The notes beneath the pieces were generated by a model, which was not told the DNA's origin, searched no databases, and worked only from the letters and a program-made list of their open reading frames with translations. A program made the translations under genes and the position numbers. This document shows positions 8,566 through 18,400 of a stretch of DNA of 64,000 nucleotides, in pieces; within the stretch, counting starts at the first letter, position 1, and each line of letters opens with the position of its first letter. Location of the stretch: assembly GCF_965225875.1 (NCBI RefSeq), contig NZ_CBDDBS010000002.1, positions 2,046,001 to 2,110,000 of the forward strand, read 5' to 3'. This DNA comes from Haliscomenobacter sp965225875 (GTDB lineage: Bacteria > Bacteroidota > Bacteroidia > Chitinophagales > Saprospiraceae).

Positions 8566-10281
8566 AAGAACTTTCACCCGACTGAGGTGCTTACCTTCTT
8601 CATCATACAAGTGGACCGCACAGGCCATACAGGGGTCGAAGGAGTGTACCGTGCGCAGAATTTCCACTGGTCTTTCCGGATCGGCGATCGGCGTATCCAT
8701 CAAGGCTGCTTCGTAAGCCGACATTTGCCCTTGGGGATCTCGGGGCGAAGCATTCCAGGTGGTCGGAACCACGAGTTGATAGTTCGCAATTTTTTGATCT
8801 TCAATCACAATCCAGTGCCCTAAGGCTCCCCGTGGCGCTTCGGCGTGACCAACACCCTTCGCCTGGGCCGGCCAGGTTTCGGGTTGAAACTTTTCGGTAT
8901 TTGCCATGCGGGTATCGCCCAATTTGATGTTTTGGATCAATTGGTCATAAAACTCCTGTGCCCAATTGGCCACCAGTTGTGCTTCCAGGCCCCGCGCCGC
9001 GGTACGGCCCAAGGTGGAAAAGAGGGCGGTTGCAGGCACATCCAGGTACTTAAGTGCTGAATCGACTACTTCTTTGAATTCGGGAATACCCTTGGCATAA
9101 CCCACCAGTACCCGGGCCAATGGGCCTACTTCCATGGCGTGCCCTTTCCAGCGTGGGGTTTTGAGGAAGCTGTATTTTTCTTCGGTATTCAGGTTTTCGT
9201 ACGGTGGTTTTGGGCCAGTGTAGTTGAGCTTGGTTTCACCTTTCCAGGGGTGCAAACCTACATTGTCCCCACCTTCATACGAGTACCAGGATTTGTTGAT
9301 AAATTCCTGAATTTCACTGTCTTCCCGCATGTTCACTTCGTGTACTTTGGACAAATCTTTGTTCAAAATAGCGCCCGCCGGAAACTTGAAGGAACTGGGA
9401 TCGCGGAAACCATTGGTAGGCAAATCACCATATACCAGGTAGTTGCCCAGGCCGCCACCAATTGCGCCCCAATCCTTATAGAAAGAAGCTACCGCAAGCA
9501 GGTCAGGAATATATACCTGCTCAATGAAGCGTTTGCCATCGTCCAGCAACTGTTTGATGTACGCCAGGCGTTCGGCATTGATGGCACTCACATCATCCAG
9601 GCCAATGGCGCAGGCCATCCCGCCTACGAGGTAGTTGGGGTGTGGGTTTTTGCCACCAAAGATGGTTTGGATTTTGACAATCTCTTTTTGCCATTCCAAT
9701 GCTTCCAGGTAATGCGCCAGGCCAATCAGGTTGACTTCAGGCGGCAATTTGTACGCAGAATGCCCCCAGTAACCATTGGTAAAAATGCCCAATTGGCCAC
9801 TTTCTACAAACTTGCCAATGCGTTTTTGCAGGTCCGAAAAATAACCTACCGAACTTTTGGGCCAATTGGAAATGCTCTGGGCCAGTTCGGAAGTCTTTTT
9901 AGGGTCTGCTTTGAGCGCATTGACCACATCCACCCAATCCAGGGCGTGTAAGTGGTAAAAATGGACTACGTGGTCGTGCATGTACAGGGTGGCAAACATC
10001 AGGTTGCGCACGATCTCGGCATTAGGGGGGACAACTATGCCCAGTGCGTCTTCAACCGTACGTACCGAAGCCAGTGAGTGCGTTGAGGTACATACCCCAC
10101 ATACCCGACCAACGTAGGCCCAGGCGTCGCGTGGATCGCGACCCCGCAATATTTCTTCCAGCAAGCGGACCATGGTGCCCGCGCTGTATACATCGGATAC
10201 TTTCCCGTTTTGGATGTCTGCTTCAATACGCAGGTGGCCCTCAATACGGGTAATTGGATCTATGACGATTCTTTGGCTCAT
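8563..10281 (-). CDS. hyaB: [NiFe] hydrogenase large subunit
   Basis: The protein has 572 residues. The N-terminal pair of nickel ligands is C61 and C64 in 'GRVCGVCTSTHS'; the C-terminal pair is C551 and C554 in 'DPCMACAVH'. Maturation should cut after H557 and release 15 residues, a substrate for the HyaD protease encoded in the same operon. The start 'MSQRIVIDPITRIEGHLRIE' is standard for group 1 enzymes. It forms the H2-splitting Ni-Fe(CN)2CO site and pairs with HyaA on the outer face of the membrane. Only 10 bp separate it from hyaA, so the two are surely co-transcribed. Confidence 0.97.
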   Translation of the reverse strand: MSQRIVIDPITRIEGHLRIEADIQNGKVSDVYSAGTMVRLLEEILRGRDPRDAWAYVGRVCGVCTSTHSLASVRTVEDALGIVVPPNAEIVRNLMFATLYMHDHVVHFYHLHALDWVDVVNALKADPKKTSELAQSISNWPKSSVGYFSDLQKRIGKFVESGQLGIFTNGYWGHSAYKLPPEVNLIGLAHYLEALEWQKEIVKIQTIFGGKNPHPNYLVGGMACAIGLDDVSAINAERLAYIKQLLDDGKRFIEQVYIPDLLAVASFYKDWGAIGGGLGNYLVYGDLPTNGFRDPSSFKFPAGAILNKDLSKVHEVNMREDSEIQEFINKSWYSYEGGDNVGLHPWKGETKLNYTGPKPPYENLNTEEKYSFLKTPRWKGHAMEVGPLARVLVGYAKGIPEFKEVVDSALKYLDVPATALFSTLGRTAARGLEAQLVANWAQEFYDQLIQNIKLGDTRMANTEKFQPETWPAQAKGVGHAEAPRGALGHWIVIEDQKIANYQLVVPTTWNASPRDPQGQMSAYEAALMDTPIADPERPVEILRTVHSFDPCMACAVHLYDEEGKHLSRVKVL

Positions 10282-10291
10282 ACCTTTTTTT

Positions 10292-11416
10292 TTATTCTAT
10301 TCCCTTCTCCGTTTCCTTTCCTTCACCAATCAAGTCAGAAATGAGTTCCTTCTTGCGCACATTGGTCATGATGGCGTGTGCTGCGATACCGGCTGCGGTA
10401 ACGCCAAGTGCAACTTTTCCGACTGTATCGGCATTGCTTTCGATGCCAAAACCGGGGAAAACCGAAGCCCGTTCGTACAAGCGGCCATTGTCCCAGTAAT
10501 TTTCTTCACTACAGCCGATACAACCATGGCCGGAAATGATCGGGTTGCTGACCCCGTTGTTCCATTTCATGACCCCGCAGGCATTGTAGGTAGAAGGTCC
10601 TTTACAACCCACTTTGTACAAACAATAGCCTTTTTTGGCTGCTTCATCATCAAAGGTTTCCACAAACATCCCGGCATCGTAGTATGGACGGCGTTGGCAG
10701 GAATCGTGTACCCGTTTGGAGTAGAAGGCTTTGGGCCGACCCAAATTGTCCAATTCAGGGATGGTGCCAAAGGTGACCACGTGTACAATTACCCCAGCCA
10801 TAACTTCCCCAATGGGTGGGCAACCGGGTACATTGATGATTGGTTTTCCGCTAATGAGCTTGCGCACTGGTGTAGCCTTGGTGGGATTGGGTTTGGCAGC
10901 CTGCACACAGCCGTGAGTAGCGCAACTACCCCAGGCAATGATGGCCTTGGCGTTGGCGGCTGTTTCTTCCAGAATCTGTAAGGCTGATTTGCCTCCAATG
11001 CAGCAATAGACACCATCTGCCGCCGTAGGAATGGAACCTTCCACACAAAGGATGTATTCACCCTTGTATTTCTTCATGGTGTCCTGCATTGCAGCTTCAG
11101 CCTGGAAGCCGGAGGCAGCCATTAGCGTTTCGGTATAATCCAGTGAAATTTGATCCAATAAGATGTCGGCCACCATCGGGTGGGAGGAGCGTATGAAAGA
11201 CTCACTACAACAGGTACATTCCTGGAAGTGCAACCAAATCACCGGGAGGCGAGGTTTGTTCATCAAAGCGTCGGTGATCTGGGCTAGGCCCGAGGTTTCC
11301 AGGCCCATGTAGGCAGCCATCGTGGCACAGAATTTTAAAAAATCCCTGCGCTCATAGCCCTTGCGCATCACTTCTTCGAAGTAGGTAGGGCGCTTTTGGT
11401 CGGTTTGTACGGCCAT
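10292..11416 (-). CDS. hyaA: [NiFe] hydrogenase small subunit, oxygen-tolerant type
   Basis: The 374-residue precursor has a Tat signal ('ERRDFLKFC', R23-R24) that probably ends after A50. With that cut, the cysteines C67, C69, C70, C165, C170 and C199 become 17, 19, 20, 115, 120 and 149. These are exactly the six positions that hold the 4Fe-3S proximal cluster of oxygen-tolerant membrane hydrogenases such as E. coli Hyd-1; ordinary enzymes have only four. Ligands for the medial and distal clusters are also seen ('HDSC', 'GYCLYKVGC', 'HGCIGC'). A membrane helix near the C-terminus ('GKVALGVTAAGIAAHAIM') fits a group 1 membrane-bound uptake hydrogenase. It is the first gene of the operon and divergent from hypA. 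Confidence 0.96.
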   Translation of the reverse strand: MAVQTDQKRPTYFEEVMRKGYERRDFLKFCATMAAYMGLETSGLAQITDALMNKPRLPVIWLHFQECTCCSESFIRSSHPMVADILLDQISLDYTETLMAASGFQAEAAMQDTMKKYKGEYILCVEGSIPTAADGVYCCIGGKSALQILEETAANAKAIIAWGSCATHGCVQAAKPNPTKATPVRKLISGKPIINVPGCPPIGEVMAGVIVHVVTFGTIPELDNLGRPKAFYSKRVHDSCQRRPYYDAGMFVETFDDEAAKKGYCLYKVGCKGPSTYNACGVMKWNNGVSNPIISGHGCIGCSEENYWDNGRLYERASVFPGFGIESNADTVGKVALGVTAAGIAAHAIMTNVRKKELISDLIGEGKETEKGIE

Positions 11417-11684
11417 TTTTCTTGCGTTTTTGCGATCTTCCGTTGGCTCTGAACGAACCTCGGCAGAAAGGATGCTTTAGAAAATTATGGTGGCCGGGTA
11501 GGCTTTAGGGAGAAAGAGAGAGAAGTAATATACTTTATGGGATGCGACAAGATTTGTAAAAGGAAGCGGAGATTCGATTGATACAGATCATTGCCGTCAA
11601 TGATTTTTGTCATCCTGCTTTTTTCGGTGCACAGCTAATATTGCTCATTGTAAAATCTTTTATAAAAACCAGATTTACAAAGCT
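11417..11684. promoter_or_regulatory. shared hya/hyp control region with inverted repeat
   Basis: This 268-bp gap separates the divergent hyaABCD and hypABC operons and must contain both promoters. An inverted repeat at 11587-11604 (ATCATTG, 4 nt, CAATGAT) is a candidate operator for a dimeric regulator. TAATATTG at 11636-11643 is a weak -7 element for hypA. I found no convincing sigma-54 or -33/-7 pair for hyaA. Confidence 0.5.
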
Positions 11685-12032
11685 GTGCACGAGTTATCCA
11701 TCGTCCTGAGTGTAGTGGATGCGGCCGCGCAAGTTGCGCAAGAAAACCAGGCCGAACGCATCGATGCCATTGAGTTGGAAATCGGCGCTTTGTCGGGGGT
11801 TGAATTGGATGCCCTGGAATTTGCCTGGAGTGAAGGCATCAAACGCTCGATTTTGGCCCAGGCGGAAAAAAAATTCACCCTCATTCCGGGCAAAGCGGAA
11901 TGCAGTGATTGTGGACTGAGTTTTCCGGTAACGACCTTGTATGATCCTTGCCCCATTTGCAACAGTTACTTTGTACAAGTGACGCAGGGGCGGGAGTTAA
12001 AAATAAAATCCATCACTTTGGAAGCTGTTTGA
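11685..12032 (+). CDS. hypA: hydrogenase nickel incorporation protein HypA
   Basis: From the GTG at 11685 the protein has 115 residues and begins (M)HELSIVLSVVDAA, the invariant HypA N-terminus. His2 directly after the start is a nickel ligand, so the GTG start is required; the in-frame ATG at 11607 would add 26 residues and bury it. Two CxxC zinc motifs ('ECSDCG' and 'DPCPICNS') are present. HypA delivers nickel with HypB to the large subunit. Its stop codon lies inside the left arm of a hairpin at 12021-12066. It is the first gene of the rightward hyp operon. Confidence 0.95.
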   Translation: MHELSIVLSVVDAAAQVAQENQAERIDAIELEIGALSGVELDALEFAWSEGIKRSILAQAEKKFTLIPGKAECSDCGLSFPVTTLYDPCPICNSYFVQVTQGRELKIKSITLEAV

Positions 12033-12066
12033 ATGTATAACTCGCGATATACATTCAAACAGCTTC
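12021..12066. promoter_or_regulatory. hairpin over the hypA stop codon
   Basis: A perfect 18-bp stem (12021-12038 with 12049-12066) encloses a 10-nt loop. The hypA stop codon (12030-12032) is inside the left arm, and hypB starts 17 nt after the right arm. There is no T-run. It may tune hypB translation or mRNA decay. Confidence 0.65.
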
Positions 12067-12082
12067 TTAGATACCTAAAATT

Positions 12083-12946
12083 ATGTGTACCACCTGTGGT
12101 TGTAGTTCACACGAAGATGGGGTTAGTATCACCCGGATAGGGGCCGAACACCAGCACCAACAATTGAGTAGCTGGGGACATTTTTGGCATTTTTTATGGT
12201 ATGGCCCACATCAACATAGTGTTCCTGCCACCGCCGCAGTGAGCACCGGAGAAAAGAAGACCATTCATTTGGAGCAGGATATTTTGGCCAAGAACAACCA
12301 ATCGGCTCAACGCAACCGGGGGTACTTTGAAGCCAAAAACATCCTGGCACTCAACCTCGTCAGTTCGCCTGGTTCGGGAAAAACGGCTTTGTTGGAGCGT
12401 ACCCTACACGACCTGCGGGAGAAAATGAATTTTGCGGTCATTGAAGGCGACCAACAAACGACTCAGGATGCCGATCGCATCGCAGCCACGGGTGCACCGG
12501 TGGTACAAATCAACACCGGACAAGGCTGTCACCTGGATGCCGACATGGTGTATCGGGCTTTGCACGAGTTGCGCCCCGCTGAAGATGCCGTGGTGATGAT
12601 TGAAAATGTAGGAAATCTGGTTTGCCCGGCGATGTTCGATCTGGGCGAAACCGCACGAGTTGTGATCATCAGTGTAACCGAAGGCGATGACAAACCAATC
12701 AAGTACCCGGATATGTTCCACTCCGCCCAACTTTGCCTCATCAACAAGATTGATTTATTGCCCTATGTAAAATTTGACCTGGAACGCGCAAAGGATTTCG
12801 CCCGGCGTGTCAACCCCCATTTGGAATTTATCGAGGTATCGGCAACGGCGGGAACTGGGATGCAGTCCTGGTATCAATGGTTGTTGGCTCGGCCCAGAGT
12901 AAAACTAAACCCTACCCAAGTTGGGACTTATTCACTTGTTCATTAA
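12083..12946 (+). CDS. hypB: hydrogenase nickel incorporation GTPase HypB
   Basis: The protein has 287 residues. It starts with 'MCTTCGCSS', the high-affinity nickel site of HypB (CxxCGC), followed by a His-containing linker of about 80 residues. The GTPase domain has the P-loop 'SSPGSGKTALLER', 'VIEGDQQTTQDADRI', the metal-binding 'GQGCHLDADMV', 'IENVGNLVCPA' and 'LINKIDLLPY' (NKxD). It hydrolyses GTP to drive nickel transfer with HypA. It is the middle gene of the hyp operon, 12 nt before hypC. Confidence 0.96.
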   Translation: MCTTCGCSSHEDGVSITRIGAEHQHQQLSSWGHFWHFLWYGPHQHSVPATAAVSTGEKKTIHLEQDILAKNNQSAQRNRGYFEAKNILALNLVSSPGSGKTALLERTLHDLREKMNFAVIEGDQQTTQDADRIAATGAPVVQINTGQGCHLDADMVYRALHELRPAEDAVVMIENVGNLVCPAMFDLGETARVVIISVTEGDDKPIKYPDMFHSAQLCLINKIDLLPYVKFDLERAKDFARRVNPHLEFIEVSATAGTGMQSWYQWLLARPRVKLNPTQVGTYSLVH

Positions 12947-12958
12947 AATGCTGTTACA

Positions 12959-13213
12959 ATGTGCTTAGCAATTCCCGGAAAAATCACTGCCATTACGCCT
13001 TCCGTGTTGGATAAAAACGTCCGACAGGCCAAGGTCTCTTTTGGAGGCATTTCTAAAGATGTGGATTTGTCCATGACGCCTCATGCAAAAATGGGGGACT
13101 ACGTATTGGTTCACGTTGGCGTAGCCATCAGTGTGGTGGATGAAGAAGAAGCCAAACGAACCTTTTCTTATCTGCAAGAAATTGGCGAATTGGAGGATTT
13201 AGAACTGGAATGA
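12959..13213 (+). CDS. hypC: hydrogenase assembly chaperone HypC
   Basis: The protein has 84 residues and the canonical start 'MCLAIPGKI', whose Cys2 carries the Fe(CN)2CO unit with HypD and binds the large-subunit precursor. 'GDYVLVHVGVAISVVDEEEA' completes the family fold. In most genomes hypD and hypE follow; here the next gene is an unrelated lysozyme on the other strand only 9 bp away, so HypD, HypE and HypF must be encoded elsewhere. Confidence 0.95.
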   Translation: MCLAIPGKITAITPSVLDKNVRQAKVSFGGISKDVDLSMTPHAKMGDYVLVHVGVAISVVDEEEAKRTFSYLQEIGELEDLELE

Positions 13214-13222
13214 GATGATTGA

Positions 13223-13927
13223 TTAAGGTCTGCTGGAAATCTCCGGCATACACAGCGCTTCAAGGTCTTTTTTGCTGCCTTGAAACACGTTCATGTCCAC
13301 TGCTCCTGCGATGCCGTCCAACTTGCCAGTATCGCGACGTTGCCAGAATTCCCATTTGCGGCCATCCGCAAGGCTTGGTTGTCGGATTCCGTTGTAACGG
13401 GCTATCCAGAGTGGGTAATCGTCAAATTGCCCAGCCAGATAAGTATTGTAGAATTTTTGATTGGTATAAATGACTGGTTTTACTCCGTATGCAATCTCCA
13501 CCATGTACAACCAGGTGATCACACCCGCCAACAATTGGATTTTTCCAGAACCATCCAGCGTTTCTACATCCAATACGGGAGGTAAGTCGCCTGCTTCCAT
13601 TTTGACGTTGCGGATGAAATTAAGGGCTTGCTGCTCAGGCGAAACGTTGGCGCGGTAAAAATGGTAAGCGCCACGGTGCATGCCTTCGGCCTTGATGGCT
13701 TCCCAATTGTCACAAAATAATTTATCGTTGAGGGTGTTGCCTTCAGTTGCTTTGACAAAAACAAAATCCACTTGTTGTTTTGCTACCTTATTCCAATCTA
13801 TGTTTTCCTGGTAATGAGATACGTCAATGCCCCGAACGGCATATTCGTCGGACCAAGAGGCGGGTCCGTTAAAATAGAAAAGAGCGGTTGAGATTAGAAT
13901 GCTGATTAGCATTAACAACTGTTTCAT
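13223..13927 (-). CDS. glycoside hydrolase family 25 lysozyme
   Basis: The protein has 234 residues with an N-terminal hydrophobic signal/anchor (residues about 4-20). The GH25 motifs are clear: 'GIDVSHYQ' (D35), 'DFVFVKATEG', 'GAYHFYR' and 'PPVLDVETL' (D120 and E122, the catalytic pair region). It should cleave peptidoglycan (N-acetylmuramidase) in the periplasm or outside. Bacteroidota carry such genes in the core genome, so it need not be of phage origin; I see no other phage genes here. It converges on hypC with no terminator between them. Confidence 0.92.
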   Translation of the reverse strand: MKQLLMLISILISTALFYFNGPASWSDEYAVRGIDVSHYQENIDWNKVAKQQVDFVFVKATEGNTLNDKLFCDNWEAIKAEGMHRGAYHFYRANVSPEQQALNFIRNVKMEAGDLPPVLDVETLDGSGKIQLLAGVITWLYMVEIAYGVKPVIYTNQKFYNTYLAGQFDDYPLWIARYNGIRQPSLADGRKWEFWQRRDTGKLDGIAGAVDMNVFQGSKKDLEALCMPEISSRP

Positions 13928-14198
13928 GGGACTAACATCTTATCAAACGCATACACAAATCTTTCCTTTTTGAGTTCGCGTTCAATGATACTAAAAAAAA
14001 TTTGTTTTCGCAAAGCATTTTCGAGCTTTAATTTTTTGGTAACAAATGCAGAAAACTCAGAACCGGATTTTTTCGATTAAAATTCCTTCCAAATCCTGTT
14101 TTTTTGCTTCGACAAAATAATTGCTAGTAGGGATTGCGCCAAGTAAGTTTTTTACCAATTTTGTCATGTTCAAGACTTAACCCCCAACCAACGTCATC

Positions 14199-15377
14199 AT
14201 GCACACCAGACAACTTTTCCTCCAACACCTTGCCCCCACCAGCCCGAGCCCGCTCATGCTGGAGATTGACCGCGCCGAAGGCATGTATCTCTACGACCCT
14301 CAGGGCAAAGCTTATCTTGACTTGATTGCTGGCATCAGCGTCAGCAACCTGGGGCACCGCCACCCCCGGGTAATTGCGGCCATTCAGCAACAACTGGATC
14401 GCTACCTGCATACGCTGGTGTACGGGGAATACGTGCTCGACCCACAAGTGCAACTCGCCAAACTCCTGGCCGATCAACTCCCCTACCCCCTTGAATCGGT
14501 CTATTTTGTCAACTCCGGCACCGAAGCCACCGAGGGCGCGATGAAACTGGCCAAACGCTACACGGGTCGTGCCGAGATTGTGGCCTGCAAACGCGCTTAC
14601 CACGGCAGCACCCAAGGGGCTGCCAGTTTGATGTGGCCCAAAGATTTTACCCAGGCTTACCACCCACTGCTGCCCGGCATTCGCCACATTGAATTCAGCT
14701 GTGAGCGTTGTTTGGAAAAAATCACGGAAAAAACTGCCGCAGTAATCGTTGAAACGGTGCAGGCCGAATGGGGGGTGCGCAAGCCGACCCGCAACTATCT
14801 GCAAAAGCTCCGGGCTCGGTGCACGGAAGTTGGAGCCTTGTTGATTTTGGATGAAATACAGGTGGGTTTTGGCCGTACGGGCAGCCTTTTTGCTTTTGAA
14901 CAATACGGCATTGTGCCGGACATTCTTTTGCTTGCCAAAGGTATGGGTGGCGGGATGCCGATTGGGGCTTTTGTGGCTTCTCGGGAACTGATGCAGGTTT
15001 TGTCGCATGATCCAATTTTGGGTCACATCACCACCTTTGGGGGACACCCGGTGTGTTGTGCGGCAGCACTGGCAAATTTGCAGACATTATTGGATACACC
15101 TTATATAGCGGAAGTAAAAGCCAAGGAAGCCCTCTTTCACGAATTGCTACAGCACCCCAAAATCCTTGAAGTACGCAGCGCTGGACTGCTGATGGCGGTA
15201 GATTTAGGTTCCTTTGATGCGGTGATGCATACCATTCGCCATTGCATTGAGCATGGACTGATCAGCGACTGGTTTTTGTTCAATACCGAATCGGTCCGGA
15301 TTGCACCGCCGTTGATTATTTCTGAGGAGGAGATTAAGTGGGCTTGTGGGGTGATTTTGGAGAGTTTGGAGGATTAA
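14199..15377 (+). CDS. class III PLP-dependent aminotransferase
   Basis: The protein has 392 residues. The PLP site lysine is K247 in 'LLLAKGMGGGMPIGAF', with 'VNSGTEATEGAMKLA' (phosphate loop, residues 104-118) and 'LILDEIQVGFGRTG' (D218-E219, the pyridine-nitrogen contact). The overall type is that of acetylornithine/ornithine/4-aminobutyrate aminotransferases, so it moves a terminal amino group onto 2-oxoglutarate. No arginine or GABA genes are adjacent, so the substrate is not set by context. It is a single gene, converging on the large STAND gene. Confidence 0.9.
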   Translation: MHTRQLFLQHLAPTSPSPLMLEIDRAEGMYLYDPQGKAYLDLIAGISVSNLGHRHPRVIAAIQQQLDRYLHTLVYGEYVLDPQVQLAKLLADQLPYPLESVYFVNSGTEATEGAMKLAKRYTGRAEIVACKRAYHGSTQGAASLMWPKDFTQAYHPLLPGIRHIEFSCERCLEKITEKTAAVIVETVQAEWGVRKPTRNYLQKLRARCTEVGALLILDEIQVGFGRTGSLFAFEQYGIVPDILLLAKGMGGGMPIGAFVASRELMQVLSHDPILGHITTFGGHPVCCAAALANLQTLLDTPYIAEVKAKEALFHELLQHPKILEVRSAGLLMAVDLGSFDAVMHTIRHCIEHGLISDWFLFNTESVRIAPPLIISEEEIKWACGVILESLED

Positions 15378-15466
15378 ACATTTTCTCCCGCAACATTTTT
15401 ACACAATAGTAATGAACATGCTCCACACCTCTAAGACTTGAAAAAACTCAAAAAACTAACCGGGAA

Positions 15467-18400
15467 TTACAAAGAAATGGGTTCATAAATAGAAGAGCTC
15501 AAATCAATGATGATTGGATTATCGTCAATCATTTCGATCCAACCCGATTTGTGGATTTTAAAATCCGCATAAAACACTGCGTTCGAATAAAATACAGATG
15601 CCATAGCGTATAAATAACCATTTGCTTCATTAAGGCCAGTTAATACGGCTGGCCTTAAATGTTTTTTTAGATTTTCTTTTTCTTCCATTGTTAGCGATTT
15701 TGGAATCTCGTCAAGATCAGGCCCTTCAGCAATGAAAAACGGGCCTTCCCCTGTTCTCACAAAGAAGCAAAAAAAACGCAAATAGTCCAATGCATTCCCG
15801 GAATGTATATTGATATTAAACTTTGCATTTACTTCATGAATAGGTGGTGAATCCCCTTTGAGGCGATAAATATTTTTTTTATTGGAAAGATAATAGATTA
15901 TGAGTCCTTTTTTAGTCCAGGTTTCTGATTTTATTCGAATTATTTCAATCTCTTTAGGGTCATAAAAGTGCAAATAAGACTTTTGAAATTCAGTATTTTC
16001 ATCGATTTTCAAATGACTATCAATTGGGTCAATTTTTTCAATCAATTTTTTCCGTTCTCTCACATTGATATTTACCCATTTCAGTTTACTGTCCCAAGAA
16101 ACTACTTCTTGTACCGCTTGATTTCCTTGCTCCATTTTCATTTCTTCAATAAAGGACGGAGAGGCTAAATCAAAGGCTAACCAGCCTAATTTATCTTCCA
16201 TCGTTGATAGCTGTTCAAGAACATGGTTAGATTTAAGCCAGCTTATCCACCCTGTTTCTTGAAAAACTACCGCACGATGCAACAGCGTCCAGCCAAAATA
16301 ATCAGTACAAGTAAATTGGGAAGGATTCGCCTTAATTAGTTCAGTAAGGAATGCTTCTTCAGCGTCAAATTCCAAAGCCAGGAAAATAGGTGGCTTCCGG
16401 TTTTTCCCATGTTTCATGGGATCAGCTCCTTTTTCCAATAACTGTTTACCGATGTCCCATTTCTTATTTTCAATGGCTATCATTAAAGGGGTTTTTCCAT
16501 CATTATTCTCTAAATTAATATCTCCTTCGTCTTCTGAAAGAATCCAATCTATGATATCGTTTGGAATTTTTTTGATTGCAGTTAAATGAAATACATTATT
16601 GCCTTTTTCATCTTTAGCTGAATCTTCAAAAAGGCTTGCTTTTTGGTCAAAAGATCGAAAAGATTCCCAATCTTCGATATTGAAACTCACAAAAATTGCA
16701 GTTTCTCCTTTGCTTTTAATCGGCAAAGAAGCATCCAGGTTTTTACAGTGCAATAATTTTCTTTGAACACTTAGGTTTCCACTTTTAACGGCTAAACCAA
16801 GCGGGGTATAATTTGAAGAATCACGAATATTTGGATCAAGGTCTTTATTGGAAAGAATGAAATCCAAGGTTTTATTAAGCAGATCCCAATTTTCTGCATT
16901 GCTATCGATTGCACGATCCAATAAGAGATGAAGGGGCGTTTTACCATCATCACTTAGGGTCGTTTGATTTAATTCACATTCATTTACAAGCACCTGAATT
17001 ACATCGGCATGTAGATTTTCTGCGGCTAAATGAAGGGCTGTTTTACCCTTTTTATTGACTGCATTAATCAAACTCTTAAAGGAAGGATAACCGATGATTT
17101 CTTTAACCAAGAAGACGTGCCCATTCTCCGCAGCCAAATGAAGGATTGTAGATTCTTGATTATCCTTATTTTTGAAATCTGATATTTTCCTAAGGAATTG
17201 AAAAATTTCGTAACTTCCATACATTGCAGCATAATGAATCGGTATCATTCCATACTTATCAGATTTGTTTGGGTTTAGTTTTCTACCGTATATTAGATCC
17301 TTAGCCATCTCAATTCGATTTTTCGAAGCGCAATAATGGAGCATACTATAACCATTTTTTCCGGTTAGGGCTTCATCGGGAGTGAATGGCAATAATAGAT
17401 CAAAAATTTCTTTGTTTCCTGTTTGAATGGGGGTGACGATTACGGGCCACCCATCAGGTAACTGATCGGCAGGCACTCCTCTGTCTAGTAAAAATTTAAT
17501 GGTTTTTGCATGAAACCAGGATGCTTGCAACAATGGAGTTTTTCCTTTTTCACTTTTTGCATTTAAGGAGGCAGGATCAATCTCCTCAAATTTTTGGAGC
17601 AACTCATCCATTCCGTAGGCAGCCGCAAGACAAACATGGGGCGCCCTAGGTTCGCCTGAATGTAAGGTGGGTTTAAGTGGCGTTTTACTTTTGCTAAAAA
17701 CCAGCATACAATAAGCTTTTAATACCTCATCATCCGGAGATAATTTATTAGAGGCCGGCCAATCTCTAAAATAGGCATTCAGCACTTCCGTTGCAAAATC
17801 AATTTGGTCTGTTGTATCAATCTCAGTTGGCCTGCCCAGACGGTTCCATTCTCTAGCTTCTTTTCGAAATAGCTGTTCTTCTTGAAGATAGCCTTTTCTT
17901 TTTTCAAACCAACCTAAAGCTTCTGGCCAAAAGCGGATAACCGCTTCATGTACCAGTCTAAATCCTTTACCAGAAGGAACTAAAAGGCGATGTTTTTCGA
18001 AACTGGTGCTTAACTGCTGTTCAGCAATATAAGGCCTATCAGAGTAGGTATGGAGCTGAATTTGATCAAGATCAATACCACTTAGCCCGATCAATGGTTG
18101 AAGAAAATAATCTAAGTCACTGAACTCAGCTTCAATCGTTTTTTTAACTTCAGACCAGGCTTTTTTTGCTTCTGTTTCAATGATTTTATCTAATTTAATC
18201 AAATCTTTAATGGTATTATCCAGCGGGATTTTGTCATTTCCTGGGAAGGAATTTGTTCCTGAACTAAAACTAAAAGGAATTTCTTTAGTCTCAGTAGTTG
18301 ACACCTCTTTGGGTTGGTAATTCTCCTTAATGTGATCAAATAATTTGGACAACATTAAAGCAATTAAGGGTAAAATGGATTGTGCTGTAGTTCGACTTTC

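Noticed and set aside
9139..9951. 270-codon open frame on the + strand inside hyaB
   Set aside because: It is antisense to a gene with complete catalytic motifs; its translation has no recognisable family pattern.
13223..13927. GH25 lysozyme as a sign of a prophage
   Set aside because: It has its own signal/anchor and no phage structural or integrase genes are nearby.
14124..15047. 307-codon open frame opposite the aminotransferase
   Set aside because: The aminotransferase has all PLP motifs; the antisense frame is a shadow with no family features.
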